A stretch of 64,000 nucleotides of DNA from Pseudomonas mucoides (GTDB lineage: Bacteria; Pseudomonadota; Gammaproteobacteria; Pseudomonadales; Pseudomonadaceae): contig NZ_JACOPW010000011.1 in NCBI RefSeq assembly GCF_015461845.1, positions 124,001 through 188,000 on the forward strand. The letters run 5' to 3'. The translations under genes were made by a program, and so were the position numbers. The notes beneath the pieces are model-generated. The model did not search any database and was not told the origin of the DNA. It saw nothing but the letters and a program-made list of their open reading frames with translations. Positions 17,046 through 25,576 of this stretch are shown here, piece by piece. Position 1 is the first letter of the stretch, and each line of letters begins with the position of its first letter.

Positions 17046-19748
17046 TTACTGCCAGCCAAACCGCCGAATGTAGAACCCTTTCACCGCCTGCGTCAGCGCC
17101 ATGTACGCCAGCAGAATCACCGGCAGAAACACGAAGTACATCGATGGCAGTGCCTGGAGTTTGAAGTAGTGCGCCAGCGGCCCCATCGGCAGGAAAATGC
17201 CGACCGCCATGATGATCCCGGTCATCACCATCAACGGCATCGCGGCGCGGCTTTGCAGGAACGGGATTTTCGGGGTGCGGATCATGTGCACGATCAGCGT
17301 CTGGGTCAGCAGTCCGACCACGAACCATCCGGACTGGAACAACGTCTGGTGGTCCGGGGTATTGGCGTCGAACACGTACCACATCAAGGCAAACGTGGTG
17401 ATGTCGAAGATCGAGCTGATCGGCCCGAAGAACAGCATGAAGCGCCCGACATCCGCCGGTTGCCAGCGCTGTGGTTGCTTGAGCATTTCTGCATCGACGT
17501 TATCGAACGGGATGGCGATCTGCGAAATGTCGTAGAGCAGGTTCTGCACCAGCAGGTGCATGGGCAGCATCGGCAGGAACGGGATGAACGCACTGGCCAC
17601 CAGCACCGAGAACACGTTGCCGAAGTTCGAACTGGCGGTCATTTTGATGTACTTGAGCATGTTGGCGAAGGTGCGGCGCCCTTCCAGTACGCCCTCCTCC
17701 AGCACCATCAGGCTTTTTTCCAGCAAGATGATGTCGGCCGCTTCCTTGGCGATGTCGACGGCGCTGTCCACCGAAATACCGATGTCGGCGGTGCGCAGGG
17801 CCGGGGCGTCGTTGATGCCGTCACCCATGAACCCGACCACGTGGCCGTTGCCCTTGAGCAGGCGCACGATGCGCTCCTTGTGCGACGGCGTGAGTTTGGC
17901 GAAGACGTTGGTGGTCTCCACCGCCACGGCCAGTTGGGCGTCACTCATGCGCTCAATGTCGTTGCCCATCAGCAGCCCCTGCTGTTCCAGACCGACTTCG
18001 CGGCAGATTTTCGCGGTCACCAGCTCGTTGTCACCGGTCAGCACTTTTACCGCCACACCGTGAGCCGCCAGCGCTTTGAGGGCCGGTGCGGTGCTTTCCT
18101 TGGGTGGGTCGAGAAACGCCACGTAACCGATCAGCGTCAGCTCCTGTTCATCGGCCAGGCTGTAAGTGTCGCGGCCTTCGATCATTGGCCGCGCAGCCAC
18201 CGCGACGACTCGCAGGCCTTCGGCGTTGAACGTCGCCGTCACCTGGCGAATCCGCGCCAGCAATTCATCGCTGAGCGCCTCATCAACGACGCCGTGGCGT
18301 ACCCGCGTGCACACCGCCAGCACTTCCTCCACCGCGCCTTTACAGATCAGCAGATGAGCATGCTCGCGCTCGGCGACCACCACCGACATGCGCCGGCGGG
18401 TGAAGTCGAACGGGATCTCGTCGATCTTGCGAAACGCTGTGCCGACCTTGAGTTCACGGTGGATTTCCACGTGTTCGAGCACCGCAACGTCCAGCAGGTT
18501 TTTCAGGCCGGTCTGGTAGTAGCTGTTGAGGTACGCCATTTCCAGCACGTCATCGGAGTCATTGCCCCAGACGTCGACGTTGCGCGCGAGGAAGATTTTG
18601 TCCTGGGTCAGGGTGCCGGTCTTGTCGGTGCACAGCACGTCCATGGCGCCGAAGTTCTGGATCGCATCCAGACGCTTGACGATGACTTTTTTGCGCGACA
18701 GAAATACCGCGCCTTTGGCCAACGTCGAGGTGACGATCATGGGCAGCATTTCCGGGGTCAGGCCCACGGCAATCGACAACGCGAACAGCAGCGCCTGGGT
18801 CCAGTCGCCCTTGGTGAAACCGTTGATGAACAACACCAGCGGCGCCATCACGAACATGAAGCGGATCAGCAACCAGCTGACTTTGTTGACCCCGGTCTGA
18901 AACGACGTCGGCGCACGATCAGTGGCACCCACTCGCTGCGCCAGCGCACCGAAATACGTGTCGTTGCCGGTGGTGAGAATCACCGCCATCGCCGTGCCGG
19001 ACACCACGTTGGTGCCCATGAACAGAATGTTGTCGAGGTCCAGCGGGTTACGGGTGTCGTTATCTTGCTGGCGCGGAAATTTTTCCACCGGCATCGATTC
19101 GCCGGTCATCGCCGCCTGACTGACGAACAGGTCCTTGGCGCTGAGCACCCGGCAATCGGCGGGAATCATGTCGCCGGCCGAAAGCACGATCAGGTCGCCC
19201 GGCACCAACTGTTTGATCGGCAACTCGATGCGCTGTGCGTCGCGACGCAGGACTGTCGCGGTGTTGCTCACCATCGCCTTCAGCGCGTCGGCGGCCTGGT
19301 TGGATTTGGTTTCCTGCCAGAACCGCAGCAATGTCGAGAGCACCACCATGGAGAAAATCACGATGGCGGCTTTCATGTCCTCGGTCAGCCACGAGATGAC
19401 CGCGAGCAACGTCAGCAGCAGGTTGAACGGGTTTTTGTAGCAGTGCCACAGATGCGTCCACCACGGCAGCGGTTGTTCATGCTCGACCTCGTTGAGGCCG
19501 AAACGCTCGCGCAGGGCGTCGGCTTCCTCCTCGCTCAGGCCATCGGTGTGCGTGCCGAGTCTTTCCAGCAATTGGCCGGTGTCGCTGCTGGCGGCGCCCA
19601 CCAGGGTTTGCGCCAGCGTCGGCGGTACTTCACGGCTGACCGTGGTGTCGGTGAAGGTTTCCAGCAGCGCCAGACGACGGAAGTGCCGGGCGATGTGGCG
19701 GGTGCGCAGGAATCCGGCAAAGAATTCCTTGAGCAGGGTCAGGTTCAT
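17046..19748 (-). CDS. mgtA: Magnesium-translocating P-type ATPase (MgtA/MgtB type)
   Basis: This 900-residue class III P-type ATPase shows an N-terminal cytoplasmic extension, the actuator domain (MTGESMPVEKF) and the phosphorylation motif DKTGTLTQDK. The nucleotide domain contains FTRRRMSVVV and KGAVEEVL, and the hinge reads GDGINDAPALRTADIGISVD. About ten transmembrane helices include PEMLPMIVTSTLAKGA and the C-terminal LPMHLLVQNLLYDISQIAIP motif typical of MgtA. It imports Mg2+ at the inner membrane with ATP hydrolysis. It stands alone; the 5' region of about 400 bp is long enough for a leader-type Mg2+ control as in enterics, but none is proven here. Confidence 0.96.
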   Translation of the reverse strand: MNLTLLKEFFAGFLRTRHIARHFRRLALLETFTDTTVSREVPPTLAQTLVGAASSDTGQLLERLGTHTDGLSEEEADALRERFGLNEVEHEQPLPWWTHLWHCYKNPFNLLLTLLAVISWLTEDMKAAIVIFSMVVLSTLLRFWQETKSNQAADALKAMVSNTATVLRRDAQRIELPIKQLVPGDLIVLSAGDMIPADCRVLSAKDLFVSQAAMTGESMPVEKFPRQQDNDTRNPLDLDNILFMGTNVVSGTAMAVILTTGNDTYFGALAQRVGATDRAPTSFQTGVNKVSWLLIRFMFVMAPLVLFINGFTKGDWTQALLFALSIAVGLTPEMLPMIVTSTLAKGAVFLSRKKVIVKRLDAIQNFGAMDVLCTDKTGTLTQDKIFLARNVDVWGNDSDDVLEMAYLNSYYQTGLKNLLDVAVLEHVEIHRELKVGTAFRKIDEIPFDFTRRRMSVVVAEREHAHLLICKGAVEEVLAVCTRVRHGVVDEALSDELLARIRQVTATFNAEGLRVVAVAARPMIEGRDTYSLADEQELTLIGYVAFLDPPKESTAPALKALAAHGVAVKVLTGDNELVTAKICREVGLEQQGLLMGNDIERMSDAQLAVAVETTNVFAKLTPSHKERIVRLLKGNGHVVGFMGDGINDAPALRTADIGISVDSAVDIAKEAADIILLEKSLMVLEEGVLEGRRTFANMLKYIKMTASSNFGNVFSVLVASAFIPFLPMLPMHLLVQNLLYDISQIAIPFDNVDAEMLKQPQRWQPADVGRFMLFFGPISSIFDITTFALMWYVFDANTPDHQTLFQSGWFVVGLLTQTLIVHMIRTPKIPFLQSRAAMPLMVMTGIIMAVGIFLPMGPLAHYFKLQALPSMYFVFLPVILLAYMALTQAVKGFYIRRFGWQ

Positions 19749-20167
19749 GGCGTTGCCCCCAGGGTCAGCCGGGAAACCTTCGAGCAGGCGTGTCGAGTCG
19801 CTGCGATGACGACCAGGCAGGCGCCATCACACGAGAGTGTGTCGATGAGAGGACATCGGGTCGTGCCAGGACTGGCTCGACCGGGAGGCCGCTGCTCGCT
19901 GTACGGCGAGACAACGGCACAAAAAAGCTGCGCGTTATCTTGCCGAGAAGGTGCCGGTTACTGAAACCGGCCGACTACTGTCACTCGAACAAGTACCCAC
20001 TGTGGGTCTCCGCTATTGATGAAAACGCGCGAAGCTTACGCCGCGATTTATGCAGAGTAAACGAAGGAACAGTGTGCGGTGGGGGAATCGCGGGGTTCTT
20101 CAGGAAGGGTTCAGGATTGCTGCGCAGATCATTCCCACGCTCCGCGTGGGAACGATCGCAGTGAGAG
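19749..20167. other. Long upstream region of mgtA and downstream region of pvdA
   Basis: There is no convincing protein gene in these 419 bp. On the minus strand, ahead of mgtA, there is a 9-codon frame at 19827-19856 (MSSHRHTLV then TGA). Its last codons overlap a small hairpin, CACAC-TCTC-GTGTG. It has no clear ribosome-binding site, so a leader peptide is only a possibility. The right end carries a REP palindrome just behind pvdA. The rest shows nothing recognisable. Confidence 0.4.
20127..20157. repeat. REP-like palindrome behind pvdA (possible terminator)
   Basis: A 14-bp inverted repeat with a 3-base loop and one mismatch (TTCCCACGC-TCC-GCGTGGGAA core, flanked by GATC on both sides), 10 bp beyond the pvdA stop. 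It is of the well-known Pseudomonas 'TTCCCACGCTCCGCGTGGGAA' kind, different from the REPINs elsewhere in this window. Position and stem strength suit transcription attenuation, but no U-tract follows. Confidence 0.75.
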
Positions 20168-21505
20168 TCAGCTGGCAGTCGCCAGTAGCAAATCCACCAC
20201 CGACCGGCTGTGCCCGCGGTTCTTGCCATGCTCATACAACGAACCGGCAATCTCGTCCGCCCGAATTGGCAGGATCGACAACAGCGTGTCGCTCAACCCA
20301 TGGCTCGCCTGGCAGAAGCCCTGCATATAGATGCCGGCCTTGCAGCGCTCGTCAGTGATCAGCTTATAGTTGCGATCCACTTCAAAATCACCCAGGTACT
20401 GCTCCAGCGGCGCCAGCAATTTGCGGTGCATCTGCCGCTCGTAACCGGTGGCCAAGACCACGGCGTCGTAGAGACGAACCGTGACTTCACCCGTGGCGTT
20501 GTTGCGCACGGCCAACTCGATACCGTGTTCAGTGGCCGTGGCTTTTTCAATCGTGGTCAATGTGCGGAACGCGTGACGGGCAATGCCCGATACTTTCTGG
20601 CGATAGAAGATGCCGTAGATGCGTTCGATCAGATCGATGTCCACCACCGAATAATTGGTGTTGTGGTACTCGTTGACCAGACGTTCACGCTCGCTGTGGG
20701 CTTGCTGGAACACCAGGTCGGTGAACTCCGGCGAGAACACTTCGTTGACGAACGGGCTGTCATCCGCCGGTTTCAGTGCCGAGCCGCGCAGGATCATGTC
20801 GACCTGCACCGAGGGGAAGCTGTCGTTCAGATCGATGAACGCTTCCGCCGCGCTCTGCCCGCCGCCGATGATGGCGATGCTCATAGGCTGGTTGTTCACG
20901 CACGGTTGCGTGGCCATTTGCGCCAGGTACTGCGAGTGGTGGAACACGCGTCCGTCATCCTTCAGCGCCTTGAACGCTTGCGGTATGCGCGGCGTACCGC
21001 CGGCGCTGACCACCACCGAACGGGTGGTGCGCACGTGCTGCTGACCTTGGGCATCGCGCGAGATCACCCGCAGCGCTTCGACCTGCTGGCTGTGCACCAC
21101 CGGTTCGATGGTCAGCACTTCTTCGCCGTAACGGCTCTGCGATTCAAATTGCGCAGCGACCCAGCGCAGGTAGTCGTTGTACTCCATGCGGCACGGATAA
21201 AACGTGCCCAGGTTGATGAAGTCCACCAGGCGACCGTGATGCTTGAGGTAGTTGACGAAGGAATACGGGCTGGTCGGATTGCGCAGCGTCACCAGGTCCT
21301 TGAGGAACGAGATCTGCAATTCGCTCTGGGTCACCAGGGTGTTGCCGTGCCAGCGGTAGTCCGCCTGCTTGTCGAGAAACAGAACATCCAGCTCGCCCTG
21401 GCGTGGCCCGCGCTCTTGCAAAGCGATGGCCAGCGCGAGGTTCGAAGGGCCGAAACCGACGCCGATCAGGTCGTGAACGATGGGCGATGCAATTGCCTGT
21501 GTCAT
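20168..21505 (-). CDS. pvdA: L-ornithine N5-monooxygenase PvdA
   Basis: This 445-residue flavoprotein hydroxylates the side-chain amine of ornithine with FAD, NADPH and O2, giving the N5-hydroxyornithine used for the hydroxamate groups of pyoverdine. The FAD site is GVGFGPSNLALAIAL (about 15-29), the NADPH site is IIGGGQSAAEAF (about 213-224), and the conserved C-terminal motif VLATGYERQ is present. A perfect PvdS-type promoter lies about 100 bp upstream. The next gene upstream is the FpvI-type sigma factor, as in P. aeruginosa. No pvdQ acylase follows it, unlike P. aeruginosa; a REP palindrome does. Confidence 0.97.
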   Translation of the reverse strand: MTQAIASPIVHDLIGVGFGPSNLALAIALQERGPRQGELDVLFLDKQADYRWHGNTLVTQSELQISFLKDLVTLRNPTSPYSFVNYLKHHGRLVDFINLGTFYPCRMEYNDYLRWVAAQFESQSRYGEEVLTIEPVVHSQQVEALRVISRDAQGQQHVRTTRSVVVSAGGTPRIPQAFKALKDDGRVFHHSQYLAQMATQPCVNNQPMSIAIIGGGQSAAEAFIDLNDSFPSVQVDMILRGSALKPADDSPFVNEVFSPEFTDLVFQQAHSERERLVNEYHNTNYSVVDIDLIERIYGIFYRQKVSGIARHAFRTLTTIEKATATEHGIELAVRNNATGEVTVRLYDAVVLATGYERQMHRKLLAPLEQYLGDFEVDRNYKLITDERCKAGIYMQGFCQASHGLSDTLLSILPIRADEIAGSLYEHGKNRGHSRSVVDLLLATAS

Positions 21506-21603
21506 TTCCAGTGTCCTCTGGATGAACCCCTCAACCGATGGGGAGTAAGCCTAAGTGACCTGACCGGCCTTGGGCAGGACAGCAGGTCGTCTGTTGAGTA
21601 GGA

Positions 21604-21627
21604 ACGAGGACAGTGAAATAAAATTTA
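21604..21627 (-). promoter_or_regulatory. PvdS iron-starvation box upstream of pvdA
   Basis: On the minus strand TAAAT is followed by 16 bases and CGT, an exact match to the PvdS -35/-10 pattern. It lies about 100 bp before the pvdA start in the pvdA-fpvI gap. Confidence 0.88.
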
Positions 21628-21638
21628 ATCAGCGGGGA

Positions 21639-22121
21639 TCAATGGGCGTCCCACTGACGCATCCGCACCCGGCAATGCTTCATCGCATTGACGATATGCT
21701 TTTCCACCAAGGCCCGCGAAATGCCCAGCTGTTCGGCGATCTCCGGGTGCGACAGGCCCTCGATCTTGCGCAACAGAAAACTCTCGCGACACAGCCGTGG
21801 CAGCTCCGCCAGGGCACGCTGGAGCATTTGCAGGCGCTGGCCGTGATCGAGGCAGTTGTGCGGAGATGGCGTGAAGTAGCGTTCTTCGGTGTCGAGCACG
21901 TCCAGCGACTCGACCTGACGCAGGGCATTGCGCCGATGGTCGTCGATCACCAGATTGAGCGCGGTGCGGTACAGAAACGCCCGGGGCTGTTCGATGGGCG
22001 TGTCGCTGGAACGCTCCAGAACCCGCACATACGCGTCATGCACCACATCTTCGGCCACCTGACGGTTGCCTAGCTTGGCGTTCAGGAAACACACCAGCTC
22101 GCGATAGTAGTTTTCCAACAT
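21639..22121 (-). CDS. fpvI: ECF sigma factor, FecI/FpvI type
   Basis: This protein has 160 residues from the ATG at 22121 (GGGAG at proper spacing), matching FpvI length. Region 2 reads VAEDVVHDAYVRVL and PRAFLYRTALNLVIDDHRR. Region 4 reads LPRLCRESFLLRKIEGLSHPEIAEQL and RALVEKHIVNAMKHCR, the FecI-type C-terminus. In P. aeruginosa FpvI, released by the anti-sigma FpvR when FpvA binds ferripyoverdine, transcribes fpvA. The location between pvdA and pvdRT-opmQ is the same here, but fpvR is missing from the expected position. A Fur-like site stands upstream and no PvdS box is seen, so the gene is probably repressed directly by Fe-Fur. Confidence 0.85.
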   Translation of the reverse strand: MLENYYRELVCFLNAKLGNRQVAEDVVHDAYVRVLERSSDTPIEQPRAFLYRTALNLVIDDHRRNALRQVESLDVLDTEERYFTPSPHNCLDHGQRLQMLQRALAELPRLCRESFLLRKIEGLSHPEIAEQLGISRALVEKHIVNAMKHCRVRMRQWDAH

Positions 22122-22215
22122 GACTCCCGGCCGCACGGGTGCGGTTTCTGTCCTTGAGCCCCCTCGTCGACCGCCGACATAGGCAGTGGCACGATAGTGG
22201 CAGTTCGAGATGCGT

Positions 22216-22239
22216 AATTTATAGTAATTCTCATATAGA
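22216..22239. promoter_or_regulatory. Fur-like site upstream of fpvI
   Basis: The AT-rich segment contains the half-site ATTCTCAT with a partial mirror (ATAGTAATTCTCATATAG). It lies about 95-120 bp before the fpvI start, where Fur would be expected to repress a FecI-type sigma gene. It also lies upstream of the pvdR promoter. Match judged by eye. Confidence 0.55.
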
Positions 22240-22309
22240 TTTAAAGTACTGCTTGTCCTTGCCGCACAAATAGTCCTGAGCTACAGGTGTAACCCTATGT
22301 GTCCGCACC

Positions 22310-22333
22310 TAAATTCCCCGCACCATTCCTCGT
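22310..22333 (+). promoter_or_regulatory. PvdS iron-starvation box upstream of pvdRT-opmQ
   Basis: TAAAT-N16-CGT, an exact match on the plus strand, about 90 bp before the pvdR start. Confidence 0.88.
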
Positions 22334-22422
22334 TTACAGGACAGCTCCCCGTCTCTGTCGGCTGTCGCTGTTAGCTGCGCGCAGGTTGAACGACGGGCCG
22401 ATACCCATGGCCGGAACCCTGC

Positions 22423-23595
22423 ATGAAACGTCCCCGACACACCCGACGCGCCCTGCTTGTAGCACTTAGTCTGATCCCCGTTATCGCCGTCGCCGCGTGG
22501 CAAATCATTCCGCCCGGCCGCGACAGGTTCGCCACCGTGTCCGTCAGCCGCGGCGACATCGAAAGCAGCGTCACCGCGTTGGGCACCCTGCAACCCCGGC
22601 GATATGTCGACGTCGGTGCCCAGGCCTCCGGGCAGATCCACAAGATTCATGTGGAGGTCGGCGACGTGGTCAAGGAAGGCCAGTTGCTGGTGGAAATCGA
22701 TCCGTCCACGCAACAGGCCAAACTCGACGCAGGGCGTTTCTCCATCGAAAACCTCAAGGCTCAGCTCCAGGAGCAACGGGCCCTGCACGAACTCGCGCGG
22801 CAGAAATACCAGCGTCAGCAGAACCTCAAGGTCGGTGGCGCCACCCGCGAAGAAGACGTGCAAACCGCGCAAGCTGAACGGCGATCCACACAGGCGCGTA
22901 TCGACATGTTCCAGGCGCAGATCCGTCAGGCCGAAGCCAGCCTGCGCAGCGATCAGGCCGAACTCGGTTACACGCGAATCTATGCGCCCATGTCCGGAAC
23001 GATCGTCGCCCTCGACGCCCGGGTCGGCCAGACGCTGAACGCACAGCAACAAACGCCGCTGATTCTGCGCATCGCCAAACTGTCGCCGATGACCGTGTGG
23101 GCCGAAGTCTCGGAAGCCGATATCGGCCACGTCAAACCCGGCATGAATGCCTGGTTCACCACCTTAAGCGGTGGCAATCGTCGCTGGAGCAGCACGGTGC
23201 GGCAGATTCTGCCCGTACCGCCCAAGCCACTCGACCAGACCAGCCAGGGTGGCGGCAGCCCAGCCAGTTCGAGCAAAAGCGGCAGTGCCCGCGTGGTGTT
23301 GTACACCGTGTTGCTCGACGTCGATAACGCCGACAACGCGCTGATGGCCGAGATGACGACGCAGGTGTTTTTCGTGGCCGACCAGGCCAAAAACGTCCTC
23401 ACCGCGCCCATTGCCGCGTTGCAAAGTGGCGCGGAACCGGACACCCAGACCGCACACGTCGTGGCCAAAAACGGCAGCATCGAGTCGCGTCAAGTGCGCA
23501 CCGGCATCAGTGATCGCCTGCGCGTGCAAATCCTCGATGGCCTGCGCGAAGGCGATCACCTGCTGATCGGCCCGGCTGACGGGAGTGGCGGCTGA
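22423..23595 (+). CDS. pvdR: PvdR, MacA-like periplasmic adaptor of pyoverdine efflux
   Basis: This 390-residue membrane fusion protein has an N-terminal transmembrane anchor (RRALLVALSLIPVIAVAAW). A barrel-sandwich hybrid follows (VDVGAQASGQIHKIHVEVGD). A helical hairpin rich in Q/R comes next, then LGYTRIYAPMSGTIVALDARVGQT and the beta-barrel/membrane-proximal parts. It bridges PvdT and OpmQ. In P. aeruginosa this pump recycles pyoverdine after iron release and helps secretion. The stop is directly followed by the pvdT ATG, so the three genes form an operon behind an exact PvdS box. Confidence 0.95.
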   Translation: MKRPRHTRRALLVALSLIPVIAVAAWQIIPPGRDRFATVSVSRGDIESSVTALGTLQPRRYVDVGAQASGQIHKIHVEVGDVVKEGQLLVEIDPSTQQAKLDAGRFSIENLKAQLQEQRALHELARQKYQRQQNLKVGGATREEDVQTAQAERRSTQARIDMFQAQIRQAEASLRSDQAELGYTRIYAPMSGTIVALDARVGQTLNAQQQTPLILRIAKLSPMTVWAEVSEADIGHVKPGMNAWFTTLSGGNRRWSSTVRQILPVPPKPLDQTSQGGGSPASSSKSGSARVVLYTVLLDVDNADNALMAEMTTQVFFVADQAKNVLTAPIAALQSGAEPDTQTAHVVAKNGSIESRQVRTGISDRLRVQILDGLREGDHLLIGPADGSGG

Positions 23596-25569
23596 ATGCA
23601 GACGCCCCTGATCGATCTGCACGAGATTCGCAAAGCCTACGGCGGCGGCGATTCTCCGGAAGTGCATGTGTTGCGCGGCATCGACCTGTCGATTCATGCC
23701 GGCGAGTTCGTGGCGATTGTCGGCGCCTCCGGGTCCGGCAAGTCGACACTGATGAACATCCTCGGCTGCCTCGACCGCCCGACGTCGGGCGAATACCGCT
23801 TCGCCGGGGAAAACGTCGCCGGGCTCGACAGTGACGAACTGGCCTGGTTGCGCCGTGAAGCCTTCGGTTTTGTGTTTCAGGGGTATCACCTGATCCCCTC
23901 CGGCTCGGCCCAGGAAAACGTCGAGATGCCGGCCATCTACGCCGGCTTGCCGGCCGCCGAGCGCCACGTCCGCGCCGCTGCCCTGCTCGACCGTCTCGGT
24001 CTGGCCTCGCGCACCGGCAATCGTCCGCATCAACTCTCCGGTGGCCAGCAACAACGGGTGTCTATCGCCCGCGCCTTGATGAACGGCGGTCATATCATCC
24101 TTGCCGACGAACCCACCGGCGCCCTCGACAGCCACAGCGGCGCCGAGGTCATGACCCTGCTCGATGAACTGGCGAGCCAGGGTCATGTGGTGATCCTGAT
24201 CACCCACGACCGCGAAGTCGCGGCTCGGGCCAAGCGCATCATCGAAATCCGCGACGGCCTGATCATCAGCGACAGCGCCCGCGATAACCCTCAAGCCCAG
24301 ACCTCAGCCAACCCCGGTGCGTTGCAAGCCGTGGACTTGCGCAAGCGTCTGAGCGAAGGTGCCGAAGCCACCGGCGCGTGGAAAGGCGAACTGATTGACG
24401 CGGTGCAAGCGGCGTGGCGGGTGATGTGGATCAACCGCTTCCGCACCGCGCTGACGCTGCTCGGGATCATCATCGGCGTGGCCTCGGTGGTGGTGATGCT
24501 CGCCGTCGGCGAAGGCAGCAAGCGCCAGGTCATGGCGCAGATGGGCGCCTTCGGTTCGAACATCATTTACCTCAGCGGCTCGGCGCCGAACCCGCGCACC
24601 GCGCCGGGCATCGTCACCCTCGATGACGTCGCGGCGGTGGCCAGCCTGCCGCAAGTGATGCGGATCATGCCGGTCAACGGCCAGGAAGCCGGGGTGCGCT
24701 TCGGCAACCTCGACCACTTGAGTTACGTCGGCGGCAACGACACCCACTTCCCGGCGATCTTCAACTGGCCGGTGGTCGAAGGCAGCTACTTCACCGAGGC
24801 CGATGAGCGAAACGCCGCGGCAGTCGCGGTAATCGGCCACAAGGTACGGAGCAAATTGCTCAAGGACGTGGCCAACCCGATTGGCCAATACATCCTGATC
24901 GAAAACGTGCCATTTCAGGTGGTCGGCGTGCTCGCGGAAAAAGGCGCCAGCTCCGGCGACTCCGACAGCGACGACCGCATCGCCATCCCCTACTCCGCCG
25001 CCAGCGTGCGGCTGTTCGGCACGCATAATCCGGAATACGTGGCCATCGCCGCCGCAGACGCGCGCAAGGTCAAAGATACCGAGAGAGCCATCGAGCAGTT
25101 GATGCTGCGCCTGCACAACGGCAAGAAGGATTTCGAACTGACCAACAACGCGGCGATGATCCAGGCCGAGGCGCGCACGCAAAACACCCTGTCGCTGATG
25201 CTCGGCTCGATTGCTGCGATTTCCTTGCTGGTGGGCGGCATCGGCGTGATGAACATCATGCTGATGACCGTGCGCGAACGCACACGGGAGATTGGTATCC
25301 GCATGGCCACCGGCGCCCGGCAGCGCGACATTCTGCGCCAGTTTCTGACCGAGGCGGTGATGCTCTCGGTAGTCGGCGGGCTGGCCGGAATTGCCCTGGC
25401 GCTGATCGTCGGCGGTGTGCTGATTCTCAGTGAAGTCGCTGTCGCGTTTTCCTTGATAGCGGTGCTCGGCGCCTTCGGCTGCGCCCTGGTCACCGGTGTT
25501 GTCTTCGGCTTCATGCCGGCCCGCAAAGCTGCCCGACTCGACCCGGTCACGGCCCTTACCAGTGAATGA
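23596..25569 (+). CDS. pvdT: PvdT, MacB-like ABC permease/ATPase
   Basis: This 657-residue fusion carries an N-terminal ABC ATPase (Walker A GASGSGKST, signature LSGGQQQRVSIARAL, Walker B ILADEPTGALD). A FtsX/MacB permease follows, with one transmembrane helix near 290 (TALTLLGIIIGVASVVVMLA), a large periplasmic region, and three C-terminal helices beginning SLMLGSIAAISLLVGGIGVMNI. It powers the PvdRT-OpmQ tripartite pump from the inner membrane, drawing pyoverdine from the periplasm. It starts immediately after pvdR and ends 7 bp before the opmQ start. Confidence 0.96.
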   Translation: MQTPLIDLHEIRKAYGGGDSPEVHVLRGIDLSIHAGEFVAIVGASGSGKSTLMNILGCLDRPTSGEYRFAGENVAGLDSDELAWLRREAFGFVFQGYHLIPSGSAQENVEMPAIYAGLPAAERHVRAAALLDRLGLASRTGNRPHQLSGGQQQRVSIARALMNGGHIILADEPTGALDSHSGAEVMTLLDELASQGHVVILITHDREVAARAKRIIEIRDGLIISDSARDNPQAQTSANPGALQAVDLRKRLSEGAEATGAWKGELIDAVQAAWRVMWINRFRTALTLLGIIIGVASVVVMLAVGEGSKRQVMAQMGAFGSNIIYLSGSAPNPRTAPGIVTLDDVAAVASLPQVMRIMPVNGQEAGVRFGNLDHLSYVGGNDTHFPAIFNWPVVEGSYFTEADERNAAAVAVIGHKVRSKLLKDVANPIGQYILIENVPFQVVGVLAEKGASSGDSDSDDRIAIPYSAASVRLFGTHNPEYVAIAAADARKVKDTERAIEQLMLRLHNGKKDFELTNNAAMIQAEARTQNTLSLMLGSIAAISLLVGGIGVMNIMLMTVRERTREIGIRMATGARQRDILRQFLTEAVMLSVVGGLAGIALALIVGGVLILSEVAVAFSLIAVLGAFGCALVTGVVFGFMPARKAARLDPVTALTSE

Positions 25570-25576
25570 TTTCTCC

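Noticed and set aside
17169..19964. A 931-codon open frame on the plus strand
   Set aside because: It is the antisense shadow of the mgtA ATPase gene; its translation is His/Arg/Gln-rich and matches no family, while the minus-strand frame has all P-type ATPase motifs.
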